A stretch of 64,000 nt of DNA from Mesorhizobium plurifarium (GCA_000824785.1 CCNB01000007.1:186165-250164), one strand, 5' to 3'. Positions 16,402-25,980 are shown, numbered from the stretch's first letter. Notes: generated from the letters alone by a model not told the origin. Made by a program: numbers and translations.

Positions 16402-17511
16402 ATGGTTGTTTCCTTCAAGAGGCTTGCCTGCGCCACCGCCCTTGCCGGGCTGGCCATGACCACAGCCACCGCCGCTGCCGAGATCAAGATCGGCATCGTC
16501 GCGCCGATGACCGGCCAGTTGGCCAGCGAAGGGCAGGACATGGAAAACGCGGTGAAGATGGCGATCGATGCCGCCAATGCCAAGGGCGGCGTCAATGGCG
16601 ACAAGATCAGCACGACCACTGCCGACGACGCCTGCGATCCGCAGCAGGCGGTCACCGCCGGCAGCAAGCTGGTATCGGAAGGCGTGACGGCAATCGTCGG
16701 CGGCTACTGCTCCGGCGCCGTGTTGCCCACGTTGAAGATCTATGGTGACGCCGGCGTTCCATTCGTCATCATCGGCGCGAATTCGACCAAGCTGGTCGCC
16801 GCCAATCAGGGGAACGCCTTCCTCGCCAACTCGACCGGCGACATGCAGGCGACGACAGCCGTCGATCTCTTCAAGAAGAATGGCTACAAGAAGATCGCCG
16901 TCATAGACGAGGGCGATGCCTATTCGTCCGACCTGGCGAAGCTCACCGCCGAAGCCTTCAAGAACGCGGGCGGCGAGATCGCCGCCAAGGAAACAACCAC
17001 CGCCGGCGAGCAGGACTATTCAGCGGTCGTCACCAAGGTGAAATCAAGCGGCGCGGATGCCGTCTTCTGGACCGCCTATCATGCCGGCGGCGCGCTTCTC
17101 ACCAAGCAGCTTCGGCAGGCAGGCTTCCAGGGTGGCATCGTTCTCGGCGACGGCAACAATTCGCCCGAATATCTGGAGATCGCAGGCTCGGCCGGGGAGG
17201 GCGTGTTCCTGCTGTCCCCGCCAACCGTCGATCTCCTCTCCGGCGCTGCCGATTTCAAGGCCAAGTACAAGGAGGCCTACGGCCGCGACGCCGGCGCCTA
17301 CGCGGCACTTTCCCATGATGTCGGCGACCTGATCGTCGATGCGATCGCACGGGCAAAGTCTGCCGATCAGAAGGCGATCATCGAGGCGCTGAAAGCAAGC
17401 GACTTCAAGGGTCTGGCCGGCGAAATCAAGTTCACCGACAAGAACACGCTGCAGACGTCGAACTTCCGCCCGGTGATCGCCAAGGGCGGCAAGTGGGTCG
17501 CCGACGAGTAA
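16402..17511 (+). CDS. Branched-chain amino acid-type ABC transporter, periplasmic binding protein
   Basis: This 369-aa periplasmic receptor has a Sec signal peptide (MVVSFKRLACATALAGLAM, cleavage near TATAAA-E) followed by EIKIGIVAPMTGQLASEGQD, the usual opening of LivJ/LivK-type type I binding proteins. Three in-frame ATGs (16390, 16399, 16402) are possible. 16402 is taken because GGAGAG ends 5 bases before it. It is the first gene of an SBP-livH-livM-livG-livF set. Family members bind amino acids, amides or other carboxylates, so the ligand is open. Confidence 0.9.
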   Translation: MVVSFKRLACATALAGLAMTTATAAAEIKIGIVAPMTGQLASEGQDMENAVKMAIDAANAKGGVNGDKISTTTADDACDPQQAVTAGSKLVSEGVTAIVGGYCSGAVLPTLKIYGDAGVPFVIIGANSTKLVAANQGNAFLANSTGDMQATTAVDLFKKNGYKKIAVIDEGDAYSSDLAKLTAEAFKNAGGEIAAKETTTAGEQDYSAVVTKVKSSGADAVFWTAYHAGGALLTKQLRQAGFQGGIVLGDGNNSPEYLEIAGSAGEGVFLLSPPTVDLLSGAADFKAKYKEAYGRDAGAYAALSHDVGDLIVDAIARAKSADQKAIIEALKASDFKGLAGEIKFTDKNTLQTSNFRPVIAKGGKWVADE

Positions 17512-17530
17512 CCGACAGAACACACTGATA

Positions 17531-17555
17531 CCGGGGCGGCCTTTGCCGGCCCCGG
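17531..17555 (+). terminator. Hairpin between binding-protein gene and livH
   Basis: CCGGGGC (17531-17537) pairs with GCCCCGG (17549-17555), with an inner GGC/GCC extension, 19 bases after the binding-protein stop. No T-run follows at once. Such hairpins after the receptor gene commonly let the receptor be made in excess of the membrane parts, by partial termination or mRNA protection. Confidence 0.5.
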
Positions 17556-17643
17556 CATCATTCCTGTTTTGCGGCTATGTGACTGGTGGGCTATCGATGC
17601 TGCGCCAAGGCACGACTTTTCCAATACCTGCACCGGAGCATCA

Positions 17644-18555
17644 ATGACGCTCGACCTTGTCATTCAGCAACTGGTGAACGGCCTCATCGTCGGCTCGTTC
17701 TACGCCCTGATCGCGCTCGGCTACAGCATGGTCTTCGGCGTCATCAAGCTCCTGAATTTCGCTCATGGCGATATCTATATGAGCGGCGCCTTCGTCGGTC
17801 TCATCGTGTTTTCCTTCGTCGGCGTGTGGGTTGGCAATGGCTGGCTTGGCGTCGTCTGCGCGTTGCTGGTTTCGATGCTCGCCGTAGGCCTGCTCGGCGT
17901 CGTCATCGAGCGCTTCGCCTACCGGCCGATGCGCAACGCGCCGCGCCTGTCGATCCTGATCACCGCGCTCGGCGCCTCGATGGTGCTGAACGGCAGTGCG
18001 CTTGCGCTGACCGGCGGGCGGCATTTCGCCTTCAACACCGACCTCGGCTTTGCCGGCCTGGACGTTTCGGCTGTGCATATCACCTACACGCAGATCGTGC
18101 TCGTCGCCGCCTCGATCCTGCTGATGGCCGGCATGCAGGCCTTCGTCTCGCGCACCATGTACGGCAAAGCGATGCGCGCCGTGTCGATCGACATGGGGGC
18201 GAGCCGCCTGATGGGCATCGATGTCGACCGGGTGATCGCGCTGACCTTCTTCATGGGATCGGCGCTCGCCGCCGGCGGAGGCGTCATGGCGGGCGCCTAT
18301 TATGGCAGCGTCCATTTCTTCATGGGCTTCATCATGGGGCTCAAGGCCTTCACCGCGGCCGTCATCGGCGGCATCGGCAGCGTCCCTGGCGCCATGCTCG
18401 GCGGCCTGCTGCTCGGCCTTCTCGAGGCTTACGGGTCATCCTTGCCCTTCGTCGGATCGGAATGGCGAGACGTCTTCGTGTTCGGCGCGCTGATCCTGTT
18501 CCTGGTCTTCAAGCCTACCGGCCTGCTCGGACGCTCGGTCGTGGAGCGGGTGTGA
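17644..18555 (+). CDS. livH: Branched-chain amino acid-type ABC transporter, permease LivH
   Basis: This 303-aa inner-membrane protein is almost entirely hydrophobic, with about eight membrane helices. It has the conserved GSFYALIALGYSMVFGVIKLLNFAHGDIYM segment of LivH (residues about 17-46) and the cytoplasmic EAA-like loop GIGSVPGAMLGGLLLG near 240-256 that docks the ATPases. The ATG at 17644 gives the standard N-terminus MTLDLVIQQLVNG. The stop overlaps the livM start (TGATG), so the two permeases are translationally coupled. Confidence 0.93.
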   Translation: MTLDLVIQQLVNGLIVGSFYALIALGYSMVFGVIKLLNFAHGDIYMSGAFVGLIVFSFVGVWVGNGWLGVVCALLVSMLAVGLLGVVIERFAYRPMRNAPRLSILITALGASMVLNGSALALTGGRHFAFNTDLGFAGLDVSAVHITYTQIVLVAASILLMAGMQAFVSRTMYGKAMRAVSIDMGASRLMGIDVDRVIALTFFMGSALAAGGGVMAGAYYGSVHFFMGFIMGLKAFTAAVIGGIGSVPGAMLGGLLLGLLEAYGSSLPFVGSEWRDVFVFGALILFLVFKPTGLLGRSVVERV

Positions 18556-19514
18556 TGAGCGACGGAGCGAGCACCCTGTCCGCCGCCCCGCAACCGCCAT
18601 TGGTGCGGCGCTCGTTCTTGCTGTGGGCTCTCGCCGCGCTCGCCTGCGCGCTGGCGCTGCCCCACTTCGCCAATGCCTATGTGACGGAGGTGGCAACCAC
18701 GGCGCTGCTTTATGTCGTGCTGTGCCTCGGCCTCAACATCGTCGTCGGTTACGCAGGCCTGCTCGACCTCGGCTATGCGGCCTTCTTCGCCGTGGGCGCC
18801 TACACGACCGGAATCCTGACCTCGGAATTCGGCTTCAATTTCTGGCTTACCATTCCCGTCGCCATGGCGGCTGCATGCCTGGCCGGCATCATCATCGGCG
18901 CGCCGACCTTGCGGCTGCGCAGCGACTATCTGGCGATCGTCACGCTGGGCTTCGGCGAGATCGTGCGCATCATTGCCCGCAACCTCGATATCACCGGCGG
19001 CGCCAGCGGCCTTGTCGGCATCGAGCGGCCGGAGATCCTGGGCTTCAAGCTGATGCAGGTGCAGCATTTCTACTACGCGTTCCTGGCGCTCGCGCTGCTT
19101 GCCGTCTTCGTGTGCCTGAGCGTCGAGCGGTCGCGCATGGGGCGTGCGTGGTTCTATGTCCGCTATGACGAGGACGCCGCCGCCGGTATCGGCATCAACC
19201 GCGTGTCGGCCAAGCTGCAGGCCTATATGATGGGGGCGGTGATCGCGTCGGTGGCCGGGTGCCTCTACGCCGCGAAGATGACCGCGATCTCGCCGGAAAG
19301 CTTCACCTTCAACCAGTCGCTTCTGATCCTTCTGGGTGTGGTGCTTGGCGGCATGGGCCGCATTCCCGGTGTCGTCCTGGGTGCCATCCTCGTGGCCCTG
19401 CTGCCGGAAGTGCTGCGCGGAGCGGGCACCTATCGTCCGCTGGTCACGGCCGTGGCGCTGCTGGCGATCATGCTCTTCAGACCGAACGGCCTGTGGCCGG
19501 ACAAGCGGGGTTGA
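18555..19514 (+). CDS. livM: Branched-chain amino acid-type ABC transporter, permease LivM
   Basis: This 319-aa inner-membrane partner of LivH has about nine hydrophobic segments, the family motif LGLNIVVGYAGLLDLGYAAFFAVGAY (about 57-82), and the ATPase-docking loop GGMGRIPGVVLGAIL near 270. The N-terminal ~20 residues (MSDGASTLSAAPQPP...) are a polar leader as in many rhizobial LivM proteins. It is followed after 5 bases by livG. Confidence 0.93.
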   Translation: MSDGASTLSAAPQPPLVRRSFLLWALAALACALALPHFANAYVTEVATTALLYVVLCLGLNIVVGYAGLLDLGYAAFFAVGAYTTGILTSEFGFNFWLTIPVAMAAACLAGIIIGAPTLRLRSDYLAIVTLGFGEIVRIIARNLDITGGASGLVGIERPEILGFKLMQVQHFYYAFLALALLAVFVCLSVERSRMGRAWFYVRYDEDAAAGIGINRVSAKLQAYMMGAVIASVAGCLYAAKMTAISPESFTFNQSLLILLGVVLGGMGRIPGVVLGAILVALLPEVLRGAGTYRPLVTAVALLAIMLFRPNGLWPDKRG

Positions 19515-19519
19515 CCACC

Positions 19520-20284
19520 ATGGCCTTGCTGGAAGTCCGCGATCTGCGCCTCAGCTTCGGAGGGTTGAAGGTCCTGCAGGATATTTCGTTCTCGGTGGAG
19601 AAGGGCGCCATCAACAGCCTCATCGGGCCGAATGGCGCGGGCAAGACGTCGCTCTTCAACTGCCTGACCGGCTTCTACAAGCCGAAGGGCGGCTCGATCC
19701 GGTTGGGCGGGCGGCCGATCACCGGCTTGCCGCCGCACCGCATCACGGCGCTTGGCCTTGCCCGAACCTTCCAGAACATTCGGCTGTTCAAGGAAATGTC
19801 GGTACTGGAAAACGCCATGTCCGGGCAGCATTGCCGCAGCCGCCACGGCATCGTTTCTGCAATCCTGCATCTGCCGTCGCAACGGCGGGAGGAGGACAGG
19901 ATCCGAGCGGCGGGCATGCGCTGGCTCGACTTCGTCGGCATCGCCGAGCATGCGCATCGTCTCGCCGGCGGCCTTTCCTACGGCGACCAGCGACGGCTCG
20001 AACTCGCAAGGGCTCTGGCGTCGACGCCAGAGATCATCCTGCTCGATGAACCTGCCGCCGGGCTGAACGAGCGCGAGAAGCTCGACCTCGTGCATCTGAT
20101 CCGCCGCATTCGCGACGAGACTGGCGTCACCGTGCTTTTGATCGAGCACGATATGGGCCTTGTCATGCAGGTGTCGGAAAAGATCGTCGTCTTCGACTAT
20201 GGCCAGAAGATCGCCGACGGCACGCCGGAGGCCGTGCGCGCCGATCCCAAAGTCATCGAAGCCTATCTCGGCACGGAGGATTGA
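19520..20284 (+). CDS. livG: Branched-chain amino acid-type ABC transporter, ATPase LivG
   Basis: This 254-aa ABC ATPase has Walker A GPNGAGKTS (about 37-45), the ARTFQNIRLF Q-loop region characteristic of LivG, the signature GGLSYGDQRRLELARAL (LSYGD in place of LSGGQ, normal for LivG), Walker B IILLDEPAAGL, and the switch His in IEHDM. It pairs with LivF to power uptake. The stop overlaps the livF start. Confidence 0.93.
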   Translation: MALLEVRDLRLSFGGLKVLQDISFSVEKGAINSLIGPNGAGKTSLFNCLTGFYKPKGGSIRLGGRPITGLPPHRITALGLARTFQNIRLFKEMSVLENAMSGQHCRSRHGIVSAILHLPSQRREEDRIRAAGMRWLDFVGIAEHAHRLAGGLSYGDQRRLELARALASTPEIILLDEPAAGLNEREKLDLVHLIRRIRDETGVTVLLIEHDMGLVMQVSEKIVVFDYGQKIADGTPEAVRADPKVIEAYLGTED

Positions 20285-21012
20285 TGGACACCGATATTGT
20301 CCTTGCGGCCGACCGGATCGTCGCGCGCTACGGCAGCATCGAGGCGCTTCATGGCGTCAGCCTCGCGATAAGGCGCGGCCAGATCGTAGCGCTGCTCGGC
20401 GCGAACGGCGCCGGCAAAAGCACGACATTGCGAACGCTGTCCGGTCTCATCGCTGCGTCCTCGGGAAGTGTCCGGTTCCTGGGTGAGGACATAACCAGGG
20501 TCCCGGCCCACCGCTTGCCCCAGCGCGGTCTTGTTCACGTTCCCGAGGGACGGCGCATCTTCGGCGACATGACGATCCGCGAGAATCTCGACCTGGGTTC
20601 GTTCACGCTGACCGACGATGCGGAGCGGCGACGGCGGCTGGACCATGTGTTCGAACTCTTCCCGATCCTGGCGAAGAGGCACAATGGCGATGCAAGGAAC
20701 CTGTCCGGCGGAGAGCAGCAGATGCTGGCGATCGGCAGAGCGCTCATGGCGGCGCCGAAGGTGCTGTTGCTCGACGAGCCTTCGATGGGGCTGGCGCCGC
20801 AACTGATCAAGGAAGTCATGAACATCGTGCAGCGCCTCAATCGCGAGGGCGTGACGATCCTTCTGGTCGAGCAGAACAGCAAAGTCGCGTTGAAGTTCGC
20901 GGACTACGGCTACGTTCTAAAGGGCGGACGCATAGTGCTCGAGGGTCGGGGGACCGATCTCGCCAACGACGATGCCGTCGTCAGCGCCTATCTGGGCGGT
21001 GTCGCTGCCTGA
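20284..21012 (+). CDS. livF: Branched-chain amino acid-type ABC transporter, ATPase LivF
   Basis: This 242-aa ABC ATPase has Walker A GANGAGKST (about 39-47), the LivF-type VPEGRRIFGDMTIRENL stretch, signature NLSGGEQQMLAIGRALM, Walker B VLLLDEPSMGL and the switch residue in LVEQN (His replaced by Gln, as is common in LivF). The ATG at 20284 overlaps the livG stop; a TTG one codon earlier is less likely. It ends the ABC part of the operon, 14 bases before a SoxG-like gene. Confidence 0.93.
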   Translation: MDTDIVLAADRIVARYGSIEALHGVSLAIRRGQIVALLGANGAGKSTTLRTLSGLIAASSGSVRFLGEDITRVPAHRLPQRGLVHVPEGRRIFGDMTIRENLDLGSFTLTDDAERRRRLDHVFELFPILAKRHNGDARNLSGGEQQMLAIGRALMAAPKVLLLDEPSMGLAPQLIKEVMNIVQRLNREGVTILLVEQNSKVALKFADYGYVLKGGRIVLEGRGTDLANDDAVVSAYLGGVAA

Positions 21013-21026
21013 CAGGCTGACCGTCA

Positions 21027-21359
21027 ATGTGCGGTTGTTCGGATGTGGAAACGAGGCTCGAACGCTTGAGGATCGATCCGGCCTTTGGCTGCTCGCTGTC
21101 GCTCGGCGAAGGCAGGATGCGGCTGAGGCTTAGCGGTCCGCGCAGCTTCGACATCCTGAAAGCCTGCGTCGCGATCGACTGGGATTCACCGCAAGCGAAG
21201 CCAGGAAGCGTGTTGCAGACCGGCTTCCATCACGTACTGGTGCTTCTCTTGCGCACGGCAGCCGATGCTTGCGATATTCTTGCGCCGCATAGCTTTGCGC
21301 AAAGTCTGGTCAGTTGGGTGACGGACATAGCCGCTCCCGAGATATTTGAAGTGAAATGA
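21027..21359 (+). CDS. Short SoxG-like protein (C-terminal half of sarcosine oxidase gamma / GcvT-like fold)
   Basis: This 110-aa product resembles the C-terminal half of SoxG: LRLSGPRSFDILKACVAIDW, then PGSVLQTGFHHVLVLLLRT, and finally HSFAQSLVSWVTDIAAP correspond to the family pieces around the Asp-Leu-His segment, the second strand, and the SFA-x-SL-x-x-W helix. A full SoxG is about 180-200 aa, so the N-terminal ~80 residues are missing. No soxA, soxB or soxD lies nearby. It starts 14 bases after livF with a weak ribosome site. It could be a decayed remnant or a small stand-alone folate-binding-fold protein. Recognition is by eye only. Confidence 0.55.
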   Translation: MCGCSDVETRLERLRIDPAFGCSLSLGEGRMRLRLSGPRSFDILKACVAIDWDSPQAKPGSVLQTGFHHVLVLLLRTAADACDILAPHSFAQSLVSWVTDIAAPEIFEVK

Positions 21360-21397
21360 CCAGCCGCCACTGAGGCTCGATTTCCCGGCAACCGACC

Positions 21398-23107
21398 TTA
21401 TGAGTCTGTGAACCGATCAAGCACGTTGCGGGTGATCTGCTCGGTGAAGCGGTCGCCGCGCTTGAGGCCCATGACCCACTCGCATGTCGCCGCGGTCACC
21501 ACTTCGCCCTTGCCGCGGGTCATGTGCACCATCATGCCGGCGCCGTATTTGTAGCGGGCGAGGCCTTCCGGCGTCACCTCGCCGGTCACGCATTTGACCA
21601 GGCCCTCATGGTCGCTGCCGCGGACATAGTAGCGGAAGCCTTCGCCGTCCGGCTCGTCCTCGGCGAGCACCGCCGGCGCCATGGCGAGAATCTCGATCGT
21701 TTCCGGCTGACCGTCGACCGGGACAGGGTAGGGCAGGCCATGCCTGAATGTGTAATCGAGACCATCGACCTCGTAGGCGAAGATGCGCTCCTTGTCGCCG
21801 AAGATGTCGGCATAGTGCAGCCCCGTGCGGGCAAACACCCAGTGCTCGGGCCGGTAGACGGTGAAGCCTTTCTGGCCGTGCGGCGCGAAGCCGCCCCAGG
21901 ACGCGTAGAGCCCATGCAATCCGTTGACGCCGACCGTCGAGGCGCCCGGCCAGGCGACGTCCTTGTCCTCCCAGGCGGTCGACAGCAGATGCGCCTTGTC
22001 GGTGCCGGCCACCGGATCGTTATTGATGGCGTTGAACTTGTGGCAGATCTGGCGCTTGCCGTCGTCCTCCAGGCGGATCTGCCAGAGGAAGTTGGCGCCG
22101 AAGCGCGCAAGTCTGCCGCCGCGTTCGACATAGGCTTCGATCGCCAGCCGCATCTCGCGGGTCCAGTATTCGTCATGGCCGACAATGGTCACGCACGGAT
22201 AGGCGTCGAGCAGCTCCGGCCTGTAGTGCAGGTCGGTTTGCGTGATCATGTCGAGCTCGTAGCCTTCCTTCTCCGCCCACAGCACGAAATGGCGGTCGAA
22301 CTGCGCCCAGCCGGCGGCGGCGTAATACTGGCCGAAGCCGTTGGCATAGGCCCATTCCTTCATCGGATAGCGCGGCGCGTCGCCGAACTCCGGCAGCGGG
22401 TCGGCGCAGATGCGCGGTGCTCCGGGCGGCAGCCAGACGACGCCGCGGGTCCACGGGCGCTCGAGCGAAAGCACGGGCGAGGGCTGGTCCTTGCCCGGAC
22501 CGACAACGCCGAAATAGTGGTTGGCGCCGCCGAAATCATTGTAGGCGGTCCATGTGCCGGTCGGCAGGATCATCAGGATCTTGGCGCGGCGCGTTGCCGC
22601 CGTCGGACGAACGACGAAGAAATGATGCTGGACGAACTTGCCGCCATTGGCGCGCGCGCAGGTCGAGACGACGCGGTAGAAGCCCGAGCGCAGATCCGCC
22701 GGCAGGCGCCAGCGGTGGCTGACGGGCCAGCCGCAGCCGGAGCTATATGCATCCGCCGGGGTCGGCGCGAAGACGCCGGCGATGTCCTCGACCTTGTGGA
22801 CTGTCTCCGGCCGATAGCCGTCGCGGTAGATCTCCAGCGTCCACTGCGGCGCGGTGGTAGAGGAGTGGAAGACCACCTCGTCGCCCGGGTCATAGGACAT
22901 CGTGTCCGTGTAGGTGTAGACCTCGGGCAAAGCAGGGTCGCCGCGCGGCGCCTCATACCAGGGGTTGGAGTGCCAGTGCTCGTCGGCGGACATGGCCCAG
23001 GCTTTGCGCGGGCGGATGTTGACCGGGCCAAGTTCTGGAGGGACGAAATCGTCTTCACGGGACATGGGCTTACTCGTTTCAAGGATGATCTGAGAGGCGT
23101 CGGTCAA
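21398..23107 (-). CDS. N,N-dimethylformamidase large (beta) subunit-like hydrolase
   Basis: This 569-aa protein matches the large-subunit family of dimethylformamidase in overall plan. It has an N-terminal beta-rich region (PGDEVVFHSST, residues about 73-83; GWPVSHRWRLP) and a glutaminase-like C-terminal part with ILMILPTGTWTAYNDFGG, IVGHDEYWTREMRLAIEAYVERGGRL and the late AGMMVHMTRGKGEVV region. The enzyme would hydrolyse an N-alkyl formamide or another amide. The classic enzyme is longer (about 760 aa) and has a small alpha subunit, which is not encoded here. The start at 23107 overlaps the upstream stop. It is the last gene of the dipeptide-type transporter operon. Confidence 0.75.
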   Translation of the reverse strand: MTDASQIILETSKPMSREDDFVPPELGPVNIRPRKAWAMSADEHWHSNPWYEAPRGDPALPEVYTYTDTMSYDPGDEVVFHSSTTAPQWTLEIYRDGYRPETVHKVEDIAGVFAPTPADAYSSGCGWPVSHRWRLPADLRSGFYRVVSTCARANGGKFVQHHFFVVRPTAATRRAKILMILPTGTWTAYNDFGGANHYFGVVGPGKDQPSPVLSLERPWTRGVVWLPPGAPRICADPLPEFGDAPRYPMKEWAYANGFGQYYAAAGWAQFDRHFVLWAEKEGYELDMITQTDLHYRPELLDAYPCVTIVGHDEYWTREMRLAIEAYVERGGRLARFGANFLWQIRLEDDGKRQICHKFNAINNDPVAGTDKAHLLSTAWEDKDVAWPGASTVGVNGLHGLYASWGGFAPHGQKGFTVYRPEHWVFARTGLHYADIFGDKERIFAYEVDGLDYTFRHGLPYPVPVDGQPETIEILAMAPAVLAEDEPDGEGFRYYVRGSDHEGLVKCVTGEVTPEGLARYKYGAGMMVHMTRGKGEVVTAATCEWVMGLKRGDRFTEQITRNVLDRFTDS

Positions 23108-23949
23108 AGGGCGTAGGAGATGAGCTGGCCGGGCAGGCCGAGCGTCACCCAGAGCCGGCCGTCATGGACGCAGCAATTGGTCGGGTCGCTGCCCTCGCCG
23201 CAATCGATCATCTCGACCAGCCGGCCGGTGTTGTCGAGGATGGCGACCCGGTCGCCGGTGCTGCCGGTGACGTAGAGCAGGCCGTCATGGAAGACCATGC
23301 CGTCGGGGTTGAAGCGGTCGTCGAAACGAACCCATTCGGTCATCGCGCCGACGCTGCCGTCATTCCAGTCGAAGCGCAGCAGGCGATGCTCCATGGTGAT
23401 GCCGACGATCAGCGAGCCGTCGGGATGGAACACAAGCCCGTTCGGGAAGCCGGTCATCTTGGCCAGCGCGCGGACCTTCCGGTCCTGTCCCACCGCAAGC
23501 AACTGTCCGCCATGGTAGGCACTGGCATCCGCGCCCAGCACCTCCCAGTTCTGCGGATCGGTGAAGACGATCCCGCCTTCCTGCGTGAAGATCAAATCGT
23601 TTGGCCGCGAAGGCTTTGCCCCCGGTAATTGATCGGCAAAATTCTCCCAGCGGCCGTCGAGCTCCAGGCGCTGGATGCAGCCCGGAATCATCGGCGCCGC
23701 GAAATGCAGCGTCTCCAACGATTCCGGCGCAAGGCCGCCATTGTTGCAGATATAGAGCGCGCCGTCGGGACCGAGCCGCATGCCGTTCGGCGCGCCGGAA
23801 AGGGCAGCCAGCTCGCGCACGGCGCCGTCCTTGAAGGCGCGGACCTTGGCGTGCAGCAGGTCGACGAATGCGATCGAACCGTCCGGGAGCGCCACCGGTC
23901 CCTCCGGAAAGCCCAGGCCCGTCACATGGATTTCCTTCGACCGTTTCAT
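23104..23949 (-). CDS. SMP-30/gluconolactonase/LRE-family protein
   Basis: This 281-aa six-bladed beta-propeller of the SMP-30/gluconolactonase family has the metal-ligand Glu in GLGFPEGPVALPDG (E16), Asn in RPNDLIFTQEGGIVFTDP, and the late Asp in NPDGMVFHDG. Such proteins hydrolyse lactones or phosphoesters. GGAGGAG directly before the ATG at 23949 fixes the start. It sits between the transporter ATPase and the formamidase-like gene, suggesting that the imported compound has a lactone or related ring as well as an amide. Confidence 0.82.
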   Translation of the reverse strand: MKRSKEIHVTGLGFPEGPVALPDGSIAFVDLLHAKVRAFKDGAVRELAALSGAPNGMRLGPDGALYICNNGGLAPESLETLHFAAPMIPGCIQRLELDGRWENFADQLPGAKPSRPNDLIFTQEGGIVFTDPQNWEVLGADASAYHGGQLLAVGQDRKVRALAKMTGFPNGLVFHPDGSLIVGITMEHRLLRFDWNDGSVGAMTEWVRFDDRFNPDGMVFHDGLLYVTGSTGDRVAILDNTGRLVEMIDCGEGSDPTNCCVHDGRLWVTLGLPGQLISYAL

Positions 23950-23971
23950 TGCTCCTCCCTTCGCTGAGCTT

Positions 23972-24991
23972 CTAGCTGGCGACGGCCAGCCCACGCCGGG
24001 CGCGTCCTACCTCGGCGCCGGCTTGCGCTGTCTCGTCGGGCGCGAGGTGGCAGGCCACCATCTGGCTGGTGCCGGGCGTGGCGCGCAGCGGCGGCACTTT
24101 CTCCCGGCAGATGTCGCGCGCCAGATGGCAGCGCGGATGGAACCGGCACCCGGATGGCACGTCGGCCGGATTGGGCGGATCGCCGGTGAGCATGATGCGC
24201 TTCCACCCGACCTGGCGGCGCGCGGCAAGCGTCGGCGCGGCCGACAATAGCGCCTGCGTGTAAGGGTGCAGCGGCCGCTGCATGATTGCGTCGGCCGTTC
24301 CCTGTTCGATGATGATGCCGAGATACATCACCGCGATGCGGTCGGCGACATGGCCGATGACGTCGAGGTCATGCGAGATGATCAGGTAGGAGATGCCGCG
24401 CTTGCGCTGGATCTGCAGCATCAGGTTGACAATCTGCGCCTGGATCGACGGATCGAGCGCCGAGGTCGGCTCGTCGGCGACGATGATTTCTGGTTCGAGC
24501 GCCAGCGCCCTTGCGATGGCGATGCGCTGCAGCTGGCCGCCGGAAAACTGGCCAGGCAGTTTCCGGATATCGATGTTCTCCAAGCCGACGAAGGAGAGAA
24601 GCTCGCGAATGCGCGTCTCAAGCTCGGCGCCAAGCTTGACGCCATGCGTGTCGAACGGCTCGCGCATCACTTCGGCGATCGTCATGCGCGCGTTGAGCGA
24701 GGCGAGCGGATCCTGGAACACGGCCTGCAGGCGACGGCGGATCGGCAGCATGCGTCGGCTGGCGAACCCGGTCACGTCGACGCCGTCGAAGCGCACGCGC
24801 CCGTCCGTCACGTCGACCAGCTTGAGGGCCAGCCGGGCGAGAGTGGACTTGCCGCATCCACTCTCGCCCACCAGCCCCAACGTCTCCCCCTTGCCCACGG
24901 TAAGCGAAACGCCGGCCACCGCCTGCACGGCACGGCCGCCGCGGCGCTGCGAGAAGGTCTTCGAGACGGCATCGAGTTCGAGAAGCGCCAT
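23972..24991 (-). CDS. Dipeptide/oligopeptide-type ABC transporter, ATPase (DppF/OppF-like)
   Basis: This 339-aa ATPase has Walker A GESGCGKST (42-50), signature QFSGGQLQRIAIARAL, Walker B IIVADEPTSALD and switch His ISHDLDV. It ends with the oligo/dipeptide C-terminal extension, including the cysteine-containing [18 protein letters not shown] region that binds an iron-sulfur cluster in some family members. It follows its partner ATPase after 2 bases. Confidence 0.9.
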   Translation of the reverse strand: MALLELDAVSKTFSQRRGGRAVQAVAGVSLTVGKGETLGLVGESGCGKSTLARLALKLVDVTDGRVRFDGVDVTGFASRRMLPIRRRLQAVFQDPLASLNARMTIAEVMREPFDTHGVKLGAELETRIRELLSFVGLENIDIRKLPGQFSGGQLQRIAIARALALEPEIIVADEPTSALDPSIQAQIVNLMLQIQRKRGISYLIISHDLDVIGHVADRIAVMYLGIIIEQGTADAIMQRPLHPYTQALLSAAPTLAARRQVGWKRIMLTGDPPNPADVPSGCRFHPRCHLARDICREKVPPLRATPGTSQMVACHLAPDETAQAGAEVGRARRGLAVAS

Positions 24992-24993
24992 GG

Positions 24994-25980
24994 TCAGCTC
25001 CTCGCGGTTTCAAGAGGCATGGCGGCCTCGATGGGATGATGGCAGGCAAGCTCGACGCTGCCGAATTTCCGCCGCGGCGGTTCGATCACCTTGCAGTCGT
25101 CCTGCGCGCGCGGGCAGCGCGGATGGAAGCGGCAGCCGGCCGGGAAGGCGCCCAGTCCGGGCGCACCGCCGACGATGGCGTTAAGGTCCTGCTTGGCAGG
25201 CGTCTGCGAGATCATGGCGCTGGTCATCAGCGCGGCGGTGTAAGGATGCGAGGGCTGCAGCATGATGGCGTCGGCCGGCCCGACCTCGGCGATGCGGCCG
25301 GCATAGAGCACGAGGATCCGGTCGGCCACTTCGGCGACGACGCCCATGTCGTGGGTGATCAGGATGATCGTCAGCGAAAGCTCGCGCTTCAGTTCGGCAA
25401 GCAGCTCGAGCATCTGCGCTTTGATGGTGACATCGAGCGCCGTCGTCGGCTCGTCGGCAATCAGCAGGCTCGGGCCGGCGGCCAGCGCCATCGCGATCAT
25501 GGCGCGCTGGCGCATGCCGCCGCTGATCTCGTGCGGATAGGCAGAGGCGACGCGGCGCGGATCGGGAATGCGCACGCGCTCCAGCATCTCCACGGCGCGC
25601 TTTCTTGCCTCGGCGCGGCTGGCAAGGCCGTGCGCGGTCAGTGTCTCCGCGATCTGGTCACCGACCGGCCAGACCGGGTTCAGCGAGCTCAGCGGGTCCT
25701 GATAGATCAAGCCGATCTCCGGGCCGCGCAGCTTGCGCAATTCGGCGTCGGGCCGCTTCAGCATTTCGCGATCCTTGAAGCGGATCGAGCCGGAGACGAA
25801 GGCGGTGGGCGGCTGCAGGCCGGCGATCGACATGCCGGTCAGCGACTTGCCCGAGCCGGACTCGCCGATGATGACGAAGGTCTCGCCCTCGGCGACGTCG
25901 AAGGAAATGCCGTCTACAGCGACGAGGTTCTGGCCCTCGCGCTGGAAGCCGATTGCGAAGTCGCGGACCGAGAGGATCAT
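24994..25980 (-). CDS. Dipeptide/oligopeptide-type ABC transporter, ATPase (DppD/OppD-like)
   Basis: This 328-aa ATPase begins at the ATG at 25980, overlapping the permease stop by four bases. Walker A is GESGSGKSL (39-47), the Q-loop region [11 protein letters not shown], signature [16 protein letters not shown], Walker [13 protein letters not shown] and switch THDMGVV. The C-terminal oligopeptide extension has [17 protein letters not shown] longer in-frame reading upstream (to 26823) is just the antisense-free shadow of the permease gene and is not used. Confidence 0.9.
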   Translation of the reverse strand: MILSVRDFAIGFQREGQNLVAVDGISFDVAEGETFVIIGESGSGKSLTGMSIAGLQPPTAFVSGSIRFKDREMLKRPDAELRKLRGPEIGLIYQDPLSSLNPVWPVGDQIAETLTAHGLASRAEARKRAVEMLERVRIPDPRRVASAYPHEISGGMRQRAMIAMALAAGPSLLIADEPTTALDVTIKAQMLELLAELKRELSLTIILITHDMGVVAEVADRILVLYAGRIAEVGPADAIMLQPSHPYTAALMTSAMISQTPAKQDLNAIVGGAPGLGAFPAGCRFHPRCPRAQDDCKVIEPPRRKFGSVELACHHPIEAAMPLETARS

